Source: Streptomyces sp. MMBL 11-1
GTDB taxonomy: Bacteria > Actinomycetota > Actinomycetes > Streptomycetales > Streptomycetaceae
Assembly: GCF_028622875.1 (NCBI RefSeq)
Contig: NZ_CP117709.1
Span: forward strand, 1,922,001-1,986,000
Length of the DNA stretch: 64,000 nucleotides
Direction: 5' to 3'
Part shown: piece by piece, positions 41,902 to 52,481 of the stretch
Position numbering within the stretch: position 1 is the stretch's first letter
How the letters are laid out: each line of letters opens with the position of its first letter
Program-made: the position numbers and the translations under genes
The notes under the pieces: generated by a model
What the model saw: only the letters and a program-made list of their open reading frames with translations
The model's database searches: none
Told to the model about the DNA's origin: nothing

Positions 41902-43377
41902 TCACCGCTCGGCCGGGGTCTCGGCCGGGAGGTCCGCCGGCGGGCGGGGCCTTCGATGGTTCGGCAGCCAGATCAGCATCACGACCACACCGGCCAGCAG
42001 GACCCCGCTCGCCGTGCGGAAGGCCAGCGCGTATCCGGCGGTGACCTCGGCCGCGTCGCCGGAACCCGCGGTGCGCGCGGCGGCGACCGTGGAGAGCACC
42101 GCGAGGCCCAGCGCACCGCCCATGGTGCGGGAGGTGTTGACCAGGCCGGAGACGAGCCCGGCGTCCCCCGGGTCCGCGCCGGAGGTGGCGAGCGTGGCGA
42201 GCGGGGTGGAGGCGAGCCCGGCCCCGGCCATCATCAGGACGCCGGGCAGACAGATCGCGGTGAGGTAGGAGCCCTCCACACCCATCGTGGACTGCCAGCC
42301 GAAGCCGGAGGCGGTGATCAGGACCCCGGCGACGGCGAGGCTCTTCGCCCCGACGCGCACCATGAGGCGGGGGGCCAGCTTGGAGCCGAGGATGACGGCG
42401 GCCGAGGTCGGCATCAGCGCGAGACCCGCCTGCAACGGTGTGTAGCCCAGGACGTTCTGGGCGTACACGGTCATGAAATACCACATGGAGAAGGTCGCCG
42501 ACCCCATGAGCAGCATCGACACATTGGCCGAGGACACGGCCCGTACGGAGAACACGCGCAGCGGGATCAGCGGGACGGCGGTGCGCGCCTCGACCAGCAC
42601 GAAGACGGCCAGCAGCACGACCCCGGAGAGCAGCGGCACGAGGGTGGCGGCGGCCGTCCAGCCCTCGGCCTCGGTCTGGACGATGCCGTACGCGACGGCG
42701 GCGAGGCCCGCGGTGACGAGGACCGCGCCCAGGAAGTCGATGCGCCGGCGGTCGCCCGCGCGGCCCTCGGTGATCCGCAGGGCCGCGGCCACCAGGACGA
42801 GTGCGCCGATGGGCACGTTGATCAGGAGGACCCAGCGCCAGGAGAGGGCGTCGGTGAGGACCCCGCCGATCAGCCCGCCGGCCGCGCCGCCGCCCGCGCC
42901 GACCGCCATCCAGGTGCCGATCGCCTTCGTCCGGGCCGGGCCTTCGGGCACGGCCGCGGTGAGAATGGTGAGGGTGGCGGGGGCCAGGACGGCGGCCCCG
43001 AGGCCCTGCACGGCGCGGGCGGCGAGGAGCTGCCAGCCCTCCTGGGCGAGGCCGCCCGCGAGGGAGGCGGCGGTGAAGACGCCGAGCCCGACGAGGAACA
43101 TCAGCTTGCGCCCGTAGATGTCGGCGGCCCGGCCGCCCAGGAGCATGAACCCGGCGAACGCGATCGAGTAGGCGTTGACGACCCACTGGAGGCCTCCGGC
43201 GCTCAGCCCCAGGTCGGCCCGCATGGAGGGCAGGGCCACGTTGACGACGGAGACGTCGAGGACGACGAGGAACTGGCCGGTGCAGGCGGCGAGCACGACG
43301 GCCCAGGTGCTGGGCCGTATTCGGGAGAAGGCCGGCGGGGCGGAGGCGGGGGCGGAGACGTCAGGCATGAACGTCAT
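41902..43377 (-). CDS. DHA2-family MFS drug transporter
   Basis: 491-residue inner-membrane efflux protein with about 14 helices. Helix 1 has the signature FLVVLDVSVVNVALPSMRAD, motif A is LGGRAADIYGRKLMFLVG, and ARAVQGLGAAVLAPATLTIL matches motif B. Later helices include SSANVSMLLMGSATFSMWYF. The C-terminus is Pro/Arg-rich (PNHRRPRPPADLPAETPAER). ATG at 43377 is used; ATG at 43368 is also possible. No regulator is adjacent. It is divergent from the BCCT gene. Confidence 0.92.
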   Translation of the reverse strand: MTFMPDVSAPASAPPAFSRIRPSTWAVVLAACTGQFLVVLDVSVVNVALPSMRADLGLSAGGLQWVVNAYSIAFAGFMLLGGRAADIYGRKLMFLVGLGVFTAASLAGGLAQEGWQLLAARAVQGLGAAVLAPATLTILTAAVPEGPARTKAIGTWMAVGAGGGAAGGLIGGVLTDALSWRWVLLINVPIGALVLVAAALRITEGRAGDRRRIDFLGAVLVTAGLAAVAYGIVQTEAEGWTAAATLVPLLSGVVLLAVFVLVEARTAVPLIPLRVFSVRAVSSANVSMLLMGSATFSMWYFMTVYAQNVLGYTPLQAGLALMPTSAAVILGSKLAPRLMVRVGAKSLAVAGVLITASGFGWQSTMGVEGSYLTAICLPGVLMMAGAGLASTPLATLATSGADPGDAGLVSGLVNTSRTMGGALGLAVLSTVAAARTAGSGDAAEVTAGYALAFRTASGVLLAGVVVMLIWLPNHRRPRPPADLPAETPAER

Positions 43378-43492
43378 GGTCCCAGGCGGCGGGAGGACCG
43401 TACATCGGGTGGGGCGAGTCGCACCCCGGACACCGGCCGTCGGCGTGGCACATCCCCCATATCACCGCATACGCCCCGCATAGTGGTGCGCT

Positions 43493-45256
43493 ATGAGTAC
43501 GGAGAACGCTGACGTGCCCCCCGGCCGGTCTCCCGCCGGCCCCGAGGATCCCGGTGCGGGTCCCGGAACGGACTCCTCACCGGACCGGGTGGTGGTGACG
43601 GTCGGGGTGCTGGGCATCGTCGGGATCGTCCTGTGGGCGGCCCTCGGCAAGGACACCTTCCAGAGCGCGTCGGACGCGGCCCTGCCCTGGGTGCTCGACA
43701 ACTTCGCGTGGCTCTTCGTCATCGCCGCCGACGTCTTCCTGGTGCTGTGCCTCATCATCGCCTTCAGCCGCTTCGGCCGGATCCGGCTGAGCAGGGACGA
43801 CTCCCCGCCGGAGTTCTCGAACTTCCCGTGGATCGCGATGATGTTCAGCGCCGGCATGGGCATCGGGCTGATCTTCTACGGTGTCGGGGAGCCCATCGCG
43901 CACTATCTGAGCCCGCCGCCCTCCAGCGGGGCCGAACCGCAGACGGCGGGCGCCGCGAGCGCCGCCATGGAGTACTCCTTCTTCCACTGGACCCTCACTC
44001 CGTGGGCCATCTACGGGATCGTGGGCCTGGCGCTGGGCTACGCGAGCTTCCGCAAGGGCCGGGGCAACCGGTTGAGTGCTGTGTTCGTGCCCCTCATCGG
44101 CGAACGCAGGGCGAACGGCATCCTCGGCAAGCTCCTGGACCTGCTCGCCGTCTTCGCGACGGTCTTCGGCACGGCGACGAGCCTGGGACTCGGCGCTCTG
44201 CAGATCGCCATCGGGCTCGATCTGACGGCGGGCCTCGACCAGAGCACCGGCGTCGAGCTGGTGGTCATCGCCGTGCTCGGCGCGGCTTTCGTCATCTCCG
44301 CCTTCACCGGCCTGCACGGCGGGGTGAAGTGGCTCAGCTCGATCAACCTCGTCATCGCGGCGGCCCTCATGGTCTTCGTCTTCGTCGCGGGTCCGACCGT
44401 CTACCTCCTGGACGTGCTGCCGTCCTCGGTCGGCGGCTACCTGAACCACCTCCTGCCCATGGCCTCGCGGACCGGCGCCTTCGGCGGCCACAGCTGGCTG
44501 GGCACCTGGACGATCTTCTACTGGGCCTGGTGGCTGTCCTGGGCGCCCTTCGTCGGTACCTTCATCGCGCGCATCTCCAAGGGCCGCACGATCCGCGAGT
44601 TCCTCCTCGCCGTGCTGCTCGTACCGAGCGGGGCGACCGCCCTGTGGTTCGTGGTGCTCGGCGGGACCGGTATCCGCCTCGCCGACACAGGCGTCGTCGA
44701 CATGGCCGAGAAGGCGAAGGAGGGGACGGAGGCGACGCTGTTCGCGATGCTCGACGCCCTGCCGGTCGGCACGCTGACGTCGTGGGCCGCGATGATCCTG
44801 ATCATGATGTACTTCGTCACCAGCGCGGACTCCGCCTCCCTGGTCATGGGTTCGCTGACCAGCAGGGGAGCCCTGCACCCAAGGCGCTGGCTCGTCGTCA
44901 CCTGGGGGCTCCTCATGGCGGCGGTCGCGGCGGCCCTGCTGGTCGCCGGCGGGCTGGAGTCCCTCCAGAGCGCGACGATCCTGGTGGCCCTGCCCTTCGT
45001 CGTGGTGATGCTCTTCCTGTGCTGGTCCCTGCTGCGGGAGCTGCGCGCCGACCCCGCCGGCGGCCCCAAGCGGAGCGAGGGCCTGCACGGCATGCGTGAC
45101 GCGGTGCGGGTCATGGTCGGCGAGGAGATGAGCAACCAGCCGCCCGCCCGCCACCGCCATCTGCGTCGCGCGGCCTCCGCCCGCAGGGCGACGACGGAGG
45201 AGGACCGGGACGGGGAGGGGCGCGAGACGGGCGGGACCTCCGGGTGGGAGAGCTGA
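43493..45256 (+). CDS. BCCT-family betaine/carnitine/choline transporter
   Basis: Secondary transporter of the inner membrane, 587 residues, for compatible solutes such as glycine betaine. Twelve helices are visible. The sodium/substrate glycine motif is FSAGMGIGLIFYGVGEP (about residue 118), and the aromatic box region is WTIFYWAWWLSWAPFVGTFI. YFVTSADSASLVMGSL follows in helix 10. A hydrophilic 30-residue N-terminal tail and a basic C-terminal tail (RHRHLRRAASARRATTEE-like) extend into the cytoplasm; such tails sense osmotic stress in BetP. It has no regulator or partner gene nearby. Confidence 0.93.
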   Translation: MSTENADVPPGRSPAGPEDPGAGPGTDSSPDRVVVTVGVLGIVGIVLWAALGKDTFQSASDAALPWVLDNFAWLFVIAADVFLVLCLIIAFSRFGRIRLSRDDSPPEFSNFPWIAMMFSAGMGIGLIFYGVGEPIAHYLSPPPSSGAEPQTAGAASAAMEYSFFHWTLTPWAIYGIVGLALGYASFRKGRGNRLSAVFVPLIGERRANGILGKLLDLLAVFATVFGTATSLGLGALQIAIGLDLTAGLDQSTGVELVVIAVLGAAFVISAFTGLHGGVKWLSSINLVIAAALMVFVFVAGPTVYLLDVLPSSVGGYLNHLLPMASRTGAFGGHSWLGTWTIFYWAWWLSWAPFVGTFIARISKGRTIREFLLAVLLVPSGATALWFVVLGGTGIRLADTGVVDMAEKAKEGTEATLFAMLDALPVGTLTSWAAMILIMMYFVTSADSASLVMGSLTSRGALHPRRWLVVTWGLLMAAVAAALLVAGGLESLQSATILVALPFVVVMLFLCWSLLRELRADPAGGPKRSEGLHGMRDAVRVMVGEEMSNQPPARHRHLRRAASARRATTEEDRDGEGRETGGTSGWES

Positions 45257-45419
45257 GGCGCGCCGCGGCGCGGGGCAGCGGGACCGTCGCCCGGGCCCGG
45301 GGGCCCGGGGGCCCGGGTCCGGGTTCAGCCGCGCCGCAGCAGCGGGACCGCCGCCGCGCATCCGGTGCTCCTGGCGAGCGGCGCGGACGACGCGCCGACC
45401 CCGCCGGGGCCGGGGCCGG

Positions 45420-47272
<1,853 letters not shown>

Positions 47273-47307
47273 GCCGCCCGGACGGCACGGGTGGGTAGCA
47301 TCGCCGC

Positions 47308-48222
47308 GTGCCGTACGACGACAGCCCTCCCCCCACCCGCCGCGCCCGGCCCCTCTCCGTGGCCGCCGCGCTGGCCGCCGTATGCCTGACCGCCGCCGGC
47401 TGCGGTGGCGGTCCATCGGCCGACGGGGCCGGTGCGGCCTCGCCCCGGCCCGGCGCCGACGCCGCCTCCTCGACGGCTCCGGCCGGGAAGCAGCCGGAGC
47501 CGTCCGGTTCCGCTTCCCCCTCCGCTTCCGCGAAGCCGCTGCCGAAGGGCCCGCTGACCGGCCGGACCGTGGTGATCGACCCGGGACACAATCCGCGCAA
47601 CCGCGACCACACCCGGGAGATCAACGAGCAGGTCGACATCGGCACCGGCCGCAAGGAGTGCGACACGACCGGTACGTCCACCGACGACGGCTACGCGGAG
47701 GCCCGGTTCACCCTCGACGTGTCCCACCGGCTGCGCGAGCTGCTGGAGACCGAGGGCGCCCGGGTCCGGCTCACGCACGACGACGACCGGCCGTTCGGGC
47801 CGTGCATCGACGAGCGGGCCCGGATCGGGAACGAGGCGAAGGCGGACGCGGTGGTCTCGGTGCACGCCGACGGGTCGGCCGTGGGCAACCGGGGCTTCCA
47901 CGTGATCCTGCCCGCCGGGGTGAAGGGCGGCGGGGCCGACACCTCGAAGATCGTGAAGAGTTCGGCCGACCTCGGCGCGAGGATCGCCGGACACTTCGTC
48001 CGCACGACCGGAAGCGCACCTTCCAATTACATCGGCGGAAATACCGGCCTGGACACGCGTAATGATCTCGGCGGACTGAATCTGTCGACCGTGCCCAAGG
48101 TGTTCGTCGAATGCGGCAATATGCGCGACCCGAAGGACGCGGCCCTGCTTACCAGCGCGAGTTGGCGGCAGAAGGCGGCCCAGGGACTGGCCGACGGCAT
48201 TACCGACTATCTGAAGGGGTAG
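47308..48222 (+). CDS. N-acetylmuramoyl-L-alanine amidase (Amidase_3), lipoprotein
   Basis: Zinc amidase that cleaves the bond between muramic acid and L-alanine in peptidoglycan, acting outside the membrane. The GTG at 47308 gives 304 residues. The signal segment ends at a lipobox TAAGC (Cys32), followed by a Ser/Pro/Ala-rich linker to about residue 85. The catalytic domain has TVVIDPGHNPRN (first Zn His), a Glu in DDGYAEARFTLDV, VVSVHADGSA (second His) and the catalytic Glu in KVFVECGNMRD. Its substrate spectrum is likely general cell-wall turnover. Confidence 0.92.
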   Translation: MPYDDSPPPTRRARPLSVAAALAAVCLTAAGCGGGPSADGAGAASPRPGADAASSTAPAGKQPEPSGSASPSASAKPLPKGPLTGRTVVIDPGHNPRNRDHTREINEQVDIGTGRKECDTTGTSTDDGYAEARFTLDVSHRLRELLETEGARVRLTHDDDRPFGPCIDERARIGNEAKADAVVSVHADGSAVGNRGFHVILPAGVKGGGADTSKIVKSSADLGARIAGHFVRTTGSAPSNYIGGNTGLDTRNDLGGLNLSTVPKVFVECGNMRDPKDAALLTSASWRQKAAQGLADGITDYLKG

Positions 48223-48388
48223 TTCTGCGGTGATATCGGGGGGATAGCCACTCACGATCCGGGACCGGACGCAACCCGCCCGGGCAGACGATAGATTCAT
48301 CCGTACGATGGGGAGCCGCTCCCAGCTTCGAGCCGCACCGGCGGCAGCGACGACCGCCCCGACGAGACGACCGACTAAGGACCTTCAC

Positions 48389-49249
48389 GTGAATATCCGA
48401 TCCCTCACTCGAGGCGACGGCGTGGTGATCGGAGCAGCGGTCGTGCTGTTCATCGCCTCTTTCCTCGACTACTCCAGCTACGACTGCCCGCAGGGCGTCG
48501 ACTGCTCCCGGTTCGACAGCCCGAACGCCTGGGACTCGCTCGGGCTGCTGATGAGCCTCTTCCTCGCCGGCGTCATCGGCGCGGCGTTGGTGGTCGTCAG
48601 CCGGGCCATGCCGGGCCGCAAGGTCGTCGGGCTGGACCTCGGCCAGTTCGGGACCGCGCTCACCGTCTTCACGCTGTGGACCGCCTTCTGGACGATCCTC
48701 GACGTCAGCGACGCGGGCGCCGGCCTGATCCTCGGCCTGCTGGCAGCCATCGTGCTCGCCGCCGGCGCGGTCGCCGGTCCGCTGGTCCCCGCCCTGAAGG
48801 CCCCGCTCCTCAGCCCGGCCTCCCCGGCGCCGGGCGTGGGGGCCGGGCAGGCCCCGTACGGCGCGGGCCCCGGCCAGGGCTACGGCTTCCCGGCCGGCCA
48901 GCAGCAGCAGCAGCCGTACGGTGCCCAGCCGAGTCAGGGTTACGGCTACCCCGGCGCCCCGCAGCAGGGTCAGCCCGCCCAGGCCGACCCGGCGCAGGCG
49001 CAGCAGGCCCAGGCCCAGCAGCCCTCGCAGGGCGGCGCGGCGCCGGCGGGCGACTTCACCCCGTTCTGGTTCGCCGTTCCGGTGGCCCGCCCGCTGTACG
49101 GCGAGGACGGTTCGCCGAACCCGATCGCCGAGCTGGCGCCGGGCACCTGGTACCTCGCGGTGGAGCAGCGCGGCCAGAGCCTCATCGCCCAGACGCAGGA
49201 CGGCCGTCGTGGTGTCCTGCAGGACACCACGGGCATCCAGCGCGGCTGA
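48389..49249 (+). CDS. membrane protein with Gln/Gly/Pro-rich C-terminus (DUF5336-like)
   Basis: 286 residues from the GTG at 48389 with AAGGA upstream. Four hydrophobic helices occupy residues 10-150: VVIGAAVVLFIASFLDYSSY, SLGLLMSLFLAGVIGAALVV, TALTVFTLWTAFWTILDVSD and GLILGLLAAIVLAAGAVAGP. A disordered Gln/Gly/Tyr/Pro segment (about 160-215, with QQQQQPYG and YGYPGAPQQG) follows. The final 65 residues form a small soluble domain with PFWFAVPVARPLYGEDGSPN and AELAPGTWYLAVEQRG. Function unknown to me; similar proteins are common in actinobacteria. Confidence 0.75.
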   Translation: MNIRSLTRGDGVVIGAAVVLFIASFLDYSSYDCPQGVDCSRFDSPNAWDSLGLLMSLFLAGVIGAALVVVSRAMPGRKVVGLDLGQFGTALTVFTLWTAFWTILDVSDAGAGLILGLLAAIVLAAGAVAGPLVPALKAPLLSPASPAPGVGAGQAPYGAGPGQGYGFPAGQQQQQPYGAQPSQGYGYPGAPQQGQPAQADPAQAQQAQAQQPSQGGAAPAGDFTPFWFAVPVARPLYGEDGSPNPIAELAPGTWYLAVEQRGQSLIAQTQDGRRGVLQDTTGIQRG

Positions 49250-49265
49250 TCCCGTACGCACACCG

Positions 49266-49295
49266 CGGCCCCTCGCCCTTCCGGGCGGGGGGCCG
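49266..49295 (+). terminator. hairpin terminator between convergent genes
   Basis: A 13-bp stem with one T-G wobble and a TTCC loop lies 16 bases after the membrane-protein stop and 30 bases before the stop of the convergent gene. Confidence 0.8.
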
Positions 49296-49324
49296 TTGTC
49301 GTACAGTCCGGGGGCTGTTCGCGC

Positions 49325-50104
49325 TCAGCCGAACGACGACCGGTCCAGCCAGAAGTCCAGCAGCGCGGCGTCACCGAGCACCTCGACCCGCGGGCTCGTC
49401 GGCTCCAGACGGCGGTTGAAGACGAGCATCAGGTCGGTGAGCGGTCCGCGCAGCGCGACCGTGGCCTTCTCGTGCGCGTGCCGCCAGGTGAAGCGGTCGT
49501 CGCCGAACTCGATCAGCCACTCCGCACCGGGCACGTCGGTGGCGTGCAGGTGCAACGAGCGCCCGCCTCCGCGCAGTTCGGCCGCCTCCGGGTCGCCGCC
49601 CTCCTGGGCGAAGGAGACGATGCGCAGCCATTCCTCGATGGTGTCGGCGGCCACGTCGGCGTCCACCGTGTACGGGGCGCCGGCGGCGAGCGCCGCGTCC
49701 GCCCGGTGCACGACCGTCTCGTGGGTCATGCGCCGCGCCCAGAAGGCCGTACTCCGTTCCCGGAACCAGCTCCACACCTCGGCGTCCGGCCCTGCCTCCC
49801 GCAGCGCGGCGACGGTGGCCGCGGCCCCGTCGGCGAGCCAGGCGTCCAGCGCGGCCGGGTCGTCGCCGTCCGGGCCTTCGAGGCCGGGCACCTTCTCCTC
49901 GGGGACGTCCTCGACGGCGCGGGTGCGGACGATCTCGCCGACCCAGCGGTGCGCGCCGCCGACGTGCACGGCGAGTTCCCGCAGGGTCCAGTCGGGGCAG
50001 GTGGGGACGGTCGCGGCGAGGTCGGCGCCGGTCAGCACCGCGCGCAGGGCGTCGGTCTGGGCCAGGATCTCGTCGCAGTAACGGCGGTGGGAGAGAAGGG
50101 TCAT
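49325..50104 (-). CDS. maleylpyruvate isomerase-family (DinB-fold) mycothiol-dependent protein
   Basis: 259-residue protein of the TIGR03083 / MDMPI family. The N-terminal DinB-like four-helix bundle shows CPDWTLRELAVHVGGAHRWV, with the metal-binding His at about residues 50 and 54, and RRMTHETVVHRADAA with further His ligands at about 131 and 136. The C-terminal half is the MDMPI_C domain (ATVALRGPLTDLMLVFNRRL). Members use mycothiol or bind metals; the actual substrate is unknown. The ATG at 50104 has no ribosome-binding site, so a leaderless transcript is likely. Confidence 0.85.
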   Translation of the reverse strand: MTLLSHRRYCDEILAQTDALRAVLTGADLAATVPTCPDWTLRELAVHVGGAHRWVGEIVRTRAVEDVPEEKVPGLEGPDGDDPAALDAWLADGAAATVAALREAGPDAEVWSWFRERSTAFWARRMTHETVVHRADAALAAGAPYTVDADVAADTIEEWLRIVSFAQEGGDPEAAELRGGGRSLHLHATDVPGAEWLIEFGDDRFTWRHAHEKATVALRGPLTDLMLVFNRRLEPTSPRVEVLGDAALLDFWLDRSSFG

Positions 50105-50261
50105 GCCGCGCACCCTAACCGGCGGAACCGGCGTTGATCACCTGGGTATCCGGGCCCCGGCCGGGCTCGCGACGGCCCCTGCCGTGCGGAGGATCCGCAC
50201 GGGCGGGCGGAACGCCCGTCGCGGCCGGTTTCACCCCGCGTGGAGCGGTAACCCGAGTGCC

Positions 50262-50567
50262 ATGTCTCCCAGAACCCGTGCGGTAAGCAGTTCAGGAAGC
50301 AGTTCAGCGGCGCGTGTCATCGCCGTCGTGGCCGATGTTCTGGCCTTCGTCATCATCCTCTGGATCCTGATGTACCTGCTGGACGCCAACCGCGGCAACG
50401 ACTTCGTGCGGTGGGTGCACGACGCGGCCCGCTGGCTGGCGGGCTGGTCGTACGACCTGTTCACGTTCGACAAGGCGTGGGCGCGCGTCGTCGCCGGTTA
50501 CGGCCTCGCGGCCGCCGTCTACCTGTTCATCGGGCACGCGGTGGCGGGCCGGCTCCGCCGCGGCTGA
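50262..50567 (+). CDS. small membrane protein, 101 residues
   Basis: ATG at 50262. A polar Ser/Arg-rich start is followed by two hydrophobic helices, VIAVVADVLAFVIILWILMY (about 19-38) and ARVVAGYGLAAAVYLFIGHA (about 73-92). A Trp-rich amphipathic loop (RWVHDAARWLAGWSYDLFTF) lies between them. No known domain. It is conserved in streptomycetes by recollection, but its role is unknown. It is convergent with the alpha-barrel gene (24-base gap). Confidence 0.7.
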   Translation: MSPRTRAVSSSGSSSAARVIAVVADVLAFVIILWILMYLLDANRGNDFVRWVHDAARWLAGWSYDLFTFDKAWARVVAGYGLAAAVYLFIGHAVAGRLRRG

Positions 50568-50591
50568 ACGAGACCCGCGGCGGAGCGGTTC

Positions 50592-51665
50592 TCAGCGGCA
50601 GCAGTCCGGCTCCAGGCCGACGGGCAGCCGCTCGCCCCCGAAGACCGCGGTGGTCGCCTCGTCCCCTCCGAGCGCGGCCACCGCGAGCAGCAGCGAGCCC
50701 GCCGTCCAGGTGGTGAGCTCCTCGGGCCAGAAGGCCCGGTTGCCCTCGAAGACGTATCCCGTCCAGTACAGCCCGCCCTCGGAGCGCAGGTGCTGGATGG
50801 ACTGGAGGATCTCCAGCGCCCGGTCCGACTCCCCCGTCATCCAGAGGGCCAGGGCGAGTTCGCAGCTCTCGCCGCCGGTCACCCAGGGGTTGGGCAGCAC
50901 GCAGCGCACCCCGAGGCCGGGGACGACGAAGCGGTCCCAGCCTTCCTGGATGCGGGCGGTGGCCTCGGCGCCGGTGACCGCGCCGCCGAGGACCGGGTAG
51001 TACCAGTCCATGGAGTAGCGGCCCTTGTCGAGGAAGCGCTCGGGGTGGCTGCGGATCGCGTGGGCCAGCGCTCCGGTCGCCAACTCCCAGTCGGGCTGCG
51101 GTTCCTCGCGGCGCTCGGCGATGGCCAGCGCACACCGCAGCGCCTGGTGGATGGAGGAGGAGCCGGTCAGCAGCGCGTCGTTGACGGGCGTGCCGTCGCT
51201 CTCCCGCTTCCAGCCGATCTGCCCGCCGGGCTGCTGGAGGCCGAGGACGAACTCGACGGCCGCGAAGACCGTCGGCCACATCCGGTCGACGAACGCGTCG
51301 TCGCCGGTGGCCAGGTAGTGGTGCCAGACGCCGACGGCCACGTACGCGCAGAAGTTGCTCTCCCGGCCGCGGTCGGTCGGCTGCCGCGGGTCGCCGTCGT
51401 GGTAGGCGGCGTACCAGGAGCCGTCGGTGTTCTGGTTGCGGGCGAGCCAGTCGTAGGCGCGGGCCGCGGCCTCGTGCTTGCCGGCCGCGTCCAGGGCCAT
51501 CGCGGCCTCGGTGTGGTCCCACGGGTCGAGGTGGTGGCCCCGGAACCAGGGCAGCGCCCCGTCCTCCCGCTGTACGGCGGCGAGCGCGGCGACCGTCTCG
51601 ATCGCCTGATCGGCCGTCAGGACGCCTGGCAGAACAAGGTGTTCGGTCCGTTCGGGGGTGCTCAC
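50592..51665 (-). CDS. alpha/alpha-barrel protein (prenyltransferase/glycosidase-like)
   Basis: 357 residues from a GTG at 51665 that overlaps the methyltransferase stop (GTGA). The protein consists of repeated helical hairpins with Trp/Tyr-rich segments such as WYAAYHDGDPRQPTDRGRES and VAVGVWHHYLATGDDAFVDR, characteristic of six-hairpin or squalene-cyclase-like barrels. Databases often name it prenyltransferase-like. A QW-like DGSWY motif and a DPWDHTEAAMALDAAG segment are visible. The enzymatic role is not known. It is the third gene of an operon with a GT4 glycosyltransferase and a methyltransferase, which suggests modification of a lipid or glycan. Confidence 0.75.
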   Translation of the reverse strand: MSTPERTEHLVLPGVLTADQAIETVAALAAVQREDGALPWFRGHHLDPWDHTEAAMALDAAGKHEAAARAYDWLARNQNTDGSWYAAYHDGDPRQPTDRGRESNFCAYVAVGVWHHYLATGDDAFVDRMWPTVFAAVEFVLGLQQPGGQIGWKRESDGTPVNDALLTGSSSIHQALRCALAIAERREEPQPDWELATGALAHAIRSHPERFLDKGRYSMDWYYPVLGGAVTGAEATARIQEGWDRFVVPGLGVRCVLPNPWVTGGESCELALALWMTGESDRALEILQSIQHLRSEGGLYWTGYVFEGNRAFWPEELTTWTAGSLLLAVAALGGDEATTAVFGGERLPVGLEPDCCR

Positions 51666-52393
51666 GCCTCGGCCTTCGGAAGATGCGGCTTGGTGGCGTA
51701 GGCGACGAAACTCTTGCCGACGACCGGGTTCAGGAGCTGTTCGGCGACCCGGGTGGCGAGCGGCTTCTTCATGATGTCCCAGACCAGCAGCTTGTGGTAC
51801 GCCCGCACCGGCAGGGCCTTGTCGTTGTCCACGCCGAAGGCGCACTTGAGCCACCAGTACGGCGAGTGCAGGGCATGGGCGTGGTGGGTGCCGTACGGCT
51901 TGAGTCCGGCCTCGCGGATCCGGGCGAGGAGCTGGTCGGCCTTGTAGATGCGGATGTGGCCGCCCTCGACCTCGTGGTAGGCGTCGGAGAGCGCCCAGCA
52001 GACCTTCTCGGGGCCGTAGCGCGGGACGGTGATGGCTATCCGGCCGCCCGGCTTGAGCACCCGGACCATCTCGGCGAGGACGCCCTTGTCGTCCGGGATG
52101 TGCTCCATGACCTCGGAGATGATCACGACGTCGAAGGAGTCGTCGGGGAAGGGCAGGTTGAGGGCGTCGCCCTCCATCGCGGTGGCGGTGGCGCCCTCGG
52201 GGGCCTCCCCGGCCTCCTTCATCGCGGCGAACCACGTGGCGACCTCGCGGATCTCCTCGCCGTTCCGGTCGAGCGCGACGACCTGCGCGCCGCGCCGGTA
52301 GCACTCGAAGGCATGCCGGCCGGCACCGCAGCCCAGGTCGAGCACTCGGTCGCCGGCGGCGAGCGGGAAGCGGGTGAAGTCGACGGTCAGCAC
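51662..52393 (-). CDS. class I SAM-dependent methyltransferase
   Basis: 243 residues from the GTG at 52393. The SAM motif I is DRVLDLGCGAGRHAFECYRR (about residue 16), the acidic ribose ligand VVALDRN follows, and motif post-I contains DSFDVVIISEVMEHIPDDKG, then LKPGGRIAITVPRYGPE. The C-terminal third carries an aromatic segment (SPYWWLKCAFGVDNDKALPV) that may shape a lipid- or glycan-sized pocket. It is translationally coupled to the downstream barrel protein and lies 88 bases after the glycosyltransferase stop. Substrate unknown. Confidence 0.87.
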   Translation of the reverse strand: MLTVDFTRFPLAAGDRVLDLGCGAGRHAFECYRRGAQVVALDRNGEEIREVATWFAAMKEAGEAPEGATATAMEGDALNLPFPDDSFDVVIISEVMEHIPDDKGVLAEMVRVLKPGGRIAITVPRYGPEKVCWALSDAYHEVEGGHIRIYKADQLLARIREAGLKPYGTHHAHALHSPYWWLKCAFGVDNDKALPVRAYHKLLVWDIMKKPLATRVAEQLLNPVVGKSFVAYATKPHLPKAEA

Positions 52394-52481
52394 GAGGGCC
52401 TGCCTTCGAGGTCGGAGGTACGGGTTGCGGCGATCGGGTCCACGGGCGTCCGGGGGCGCGCGGCCCTCCGGGAGCCGGCGG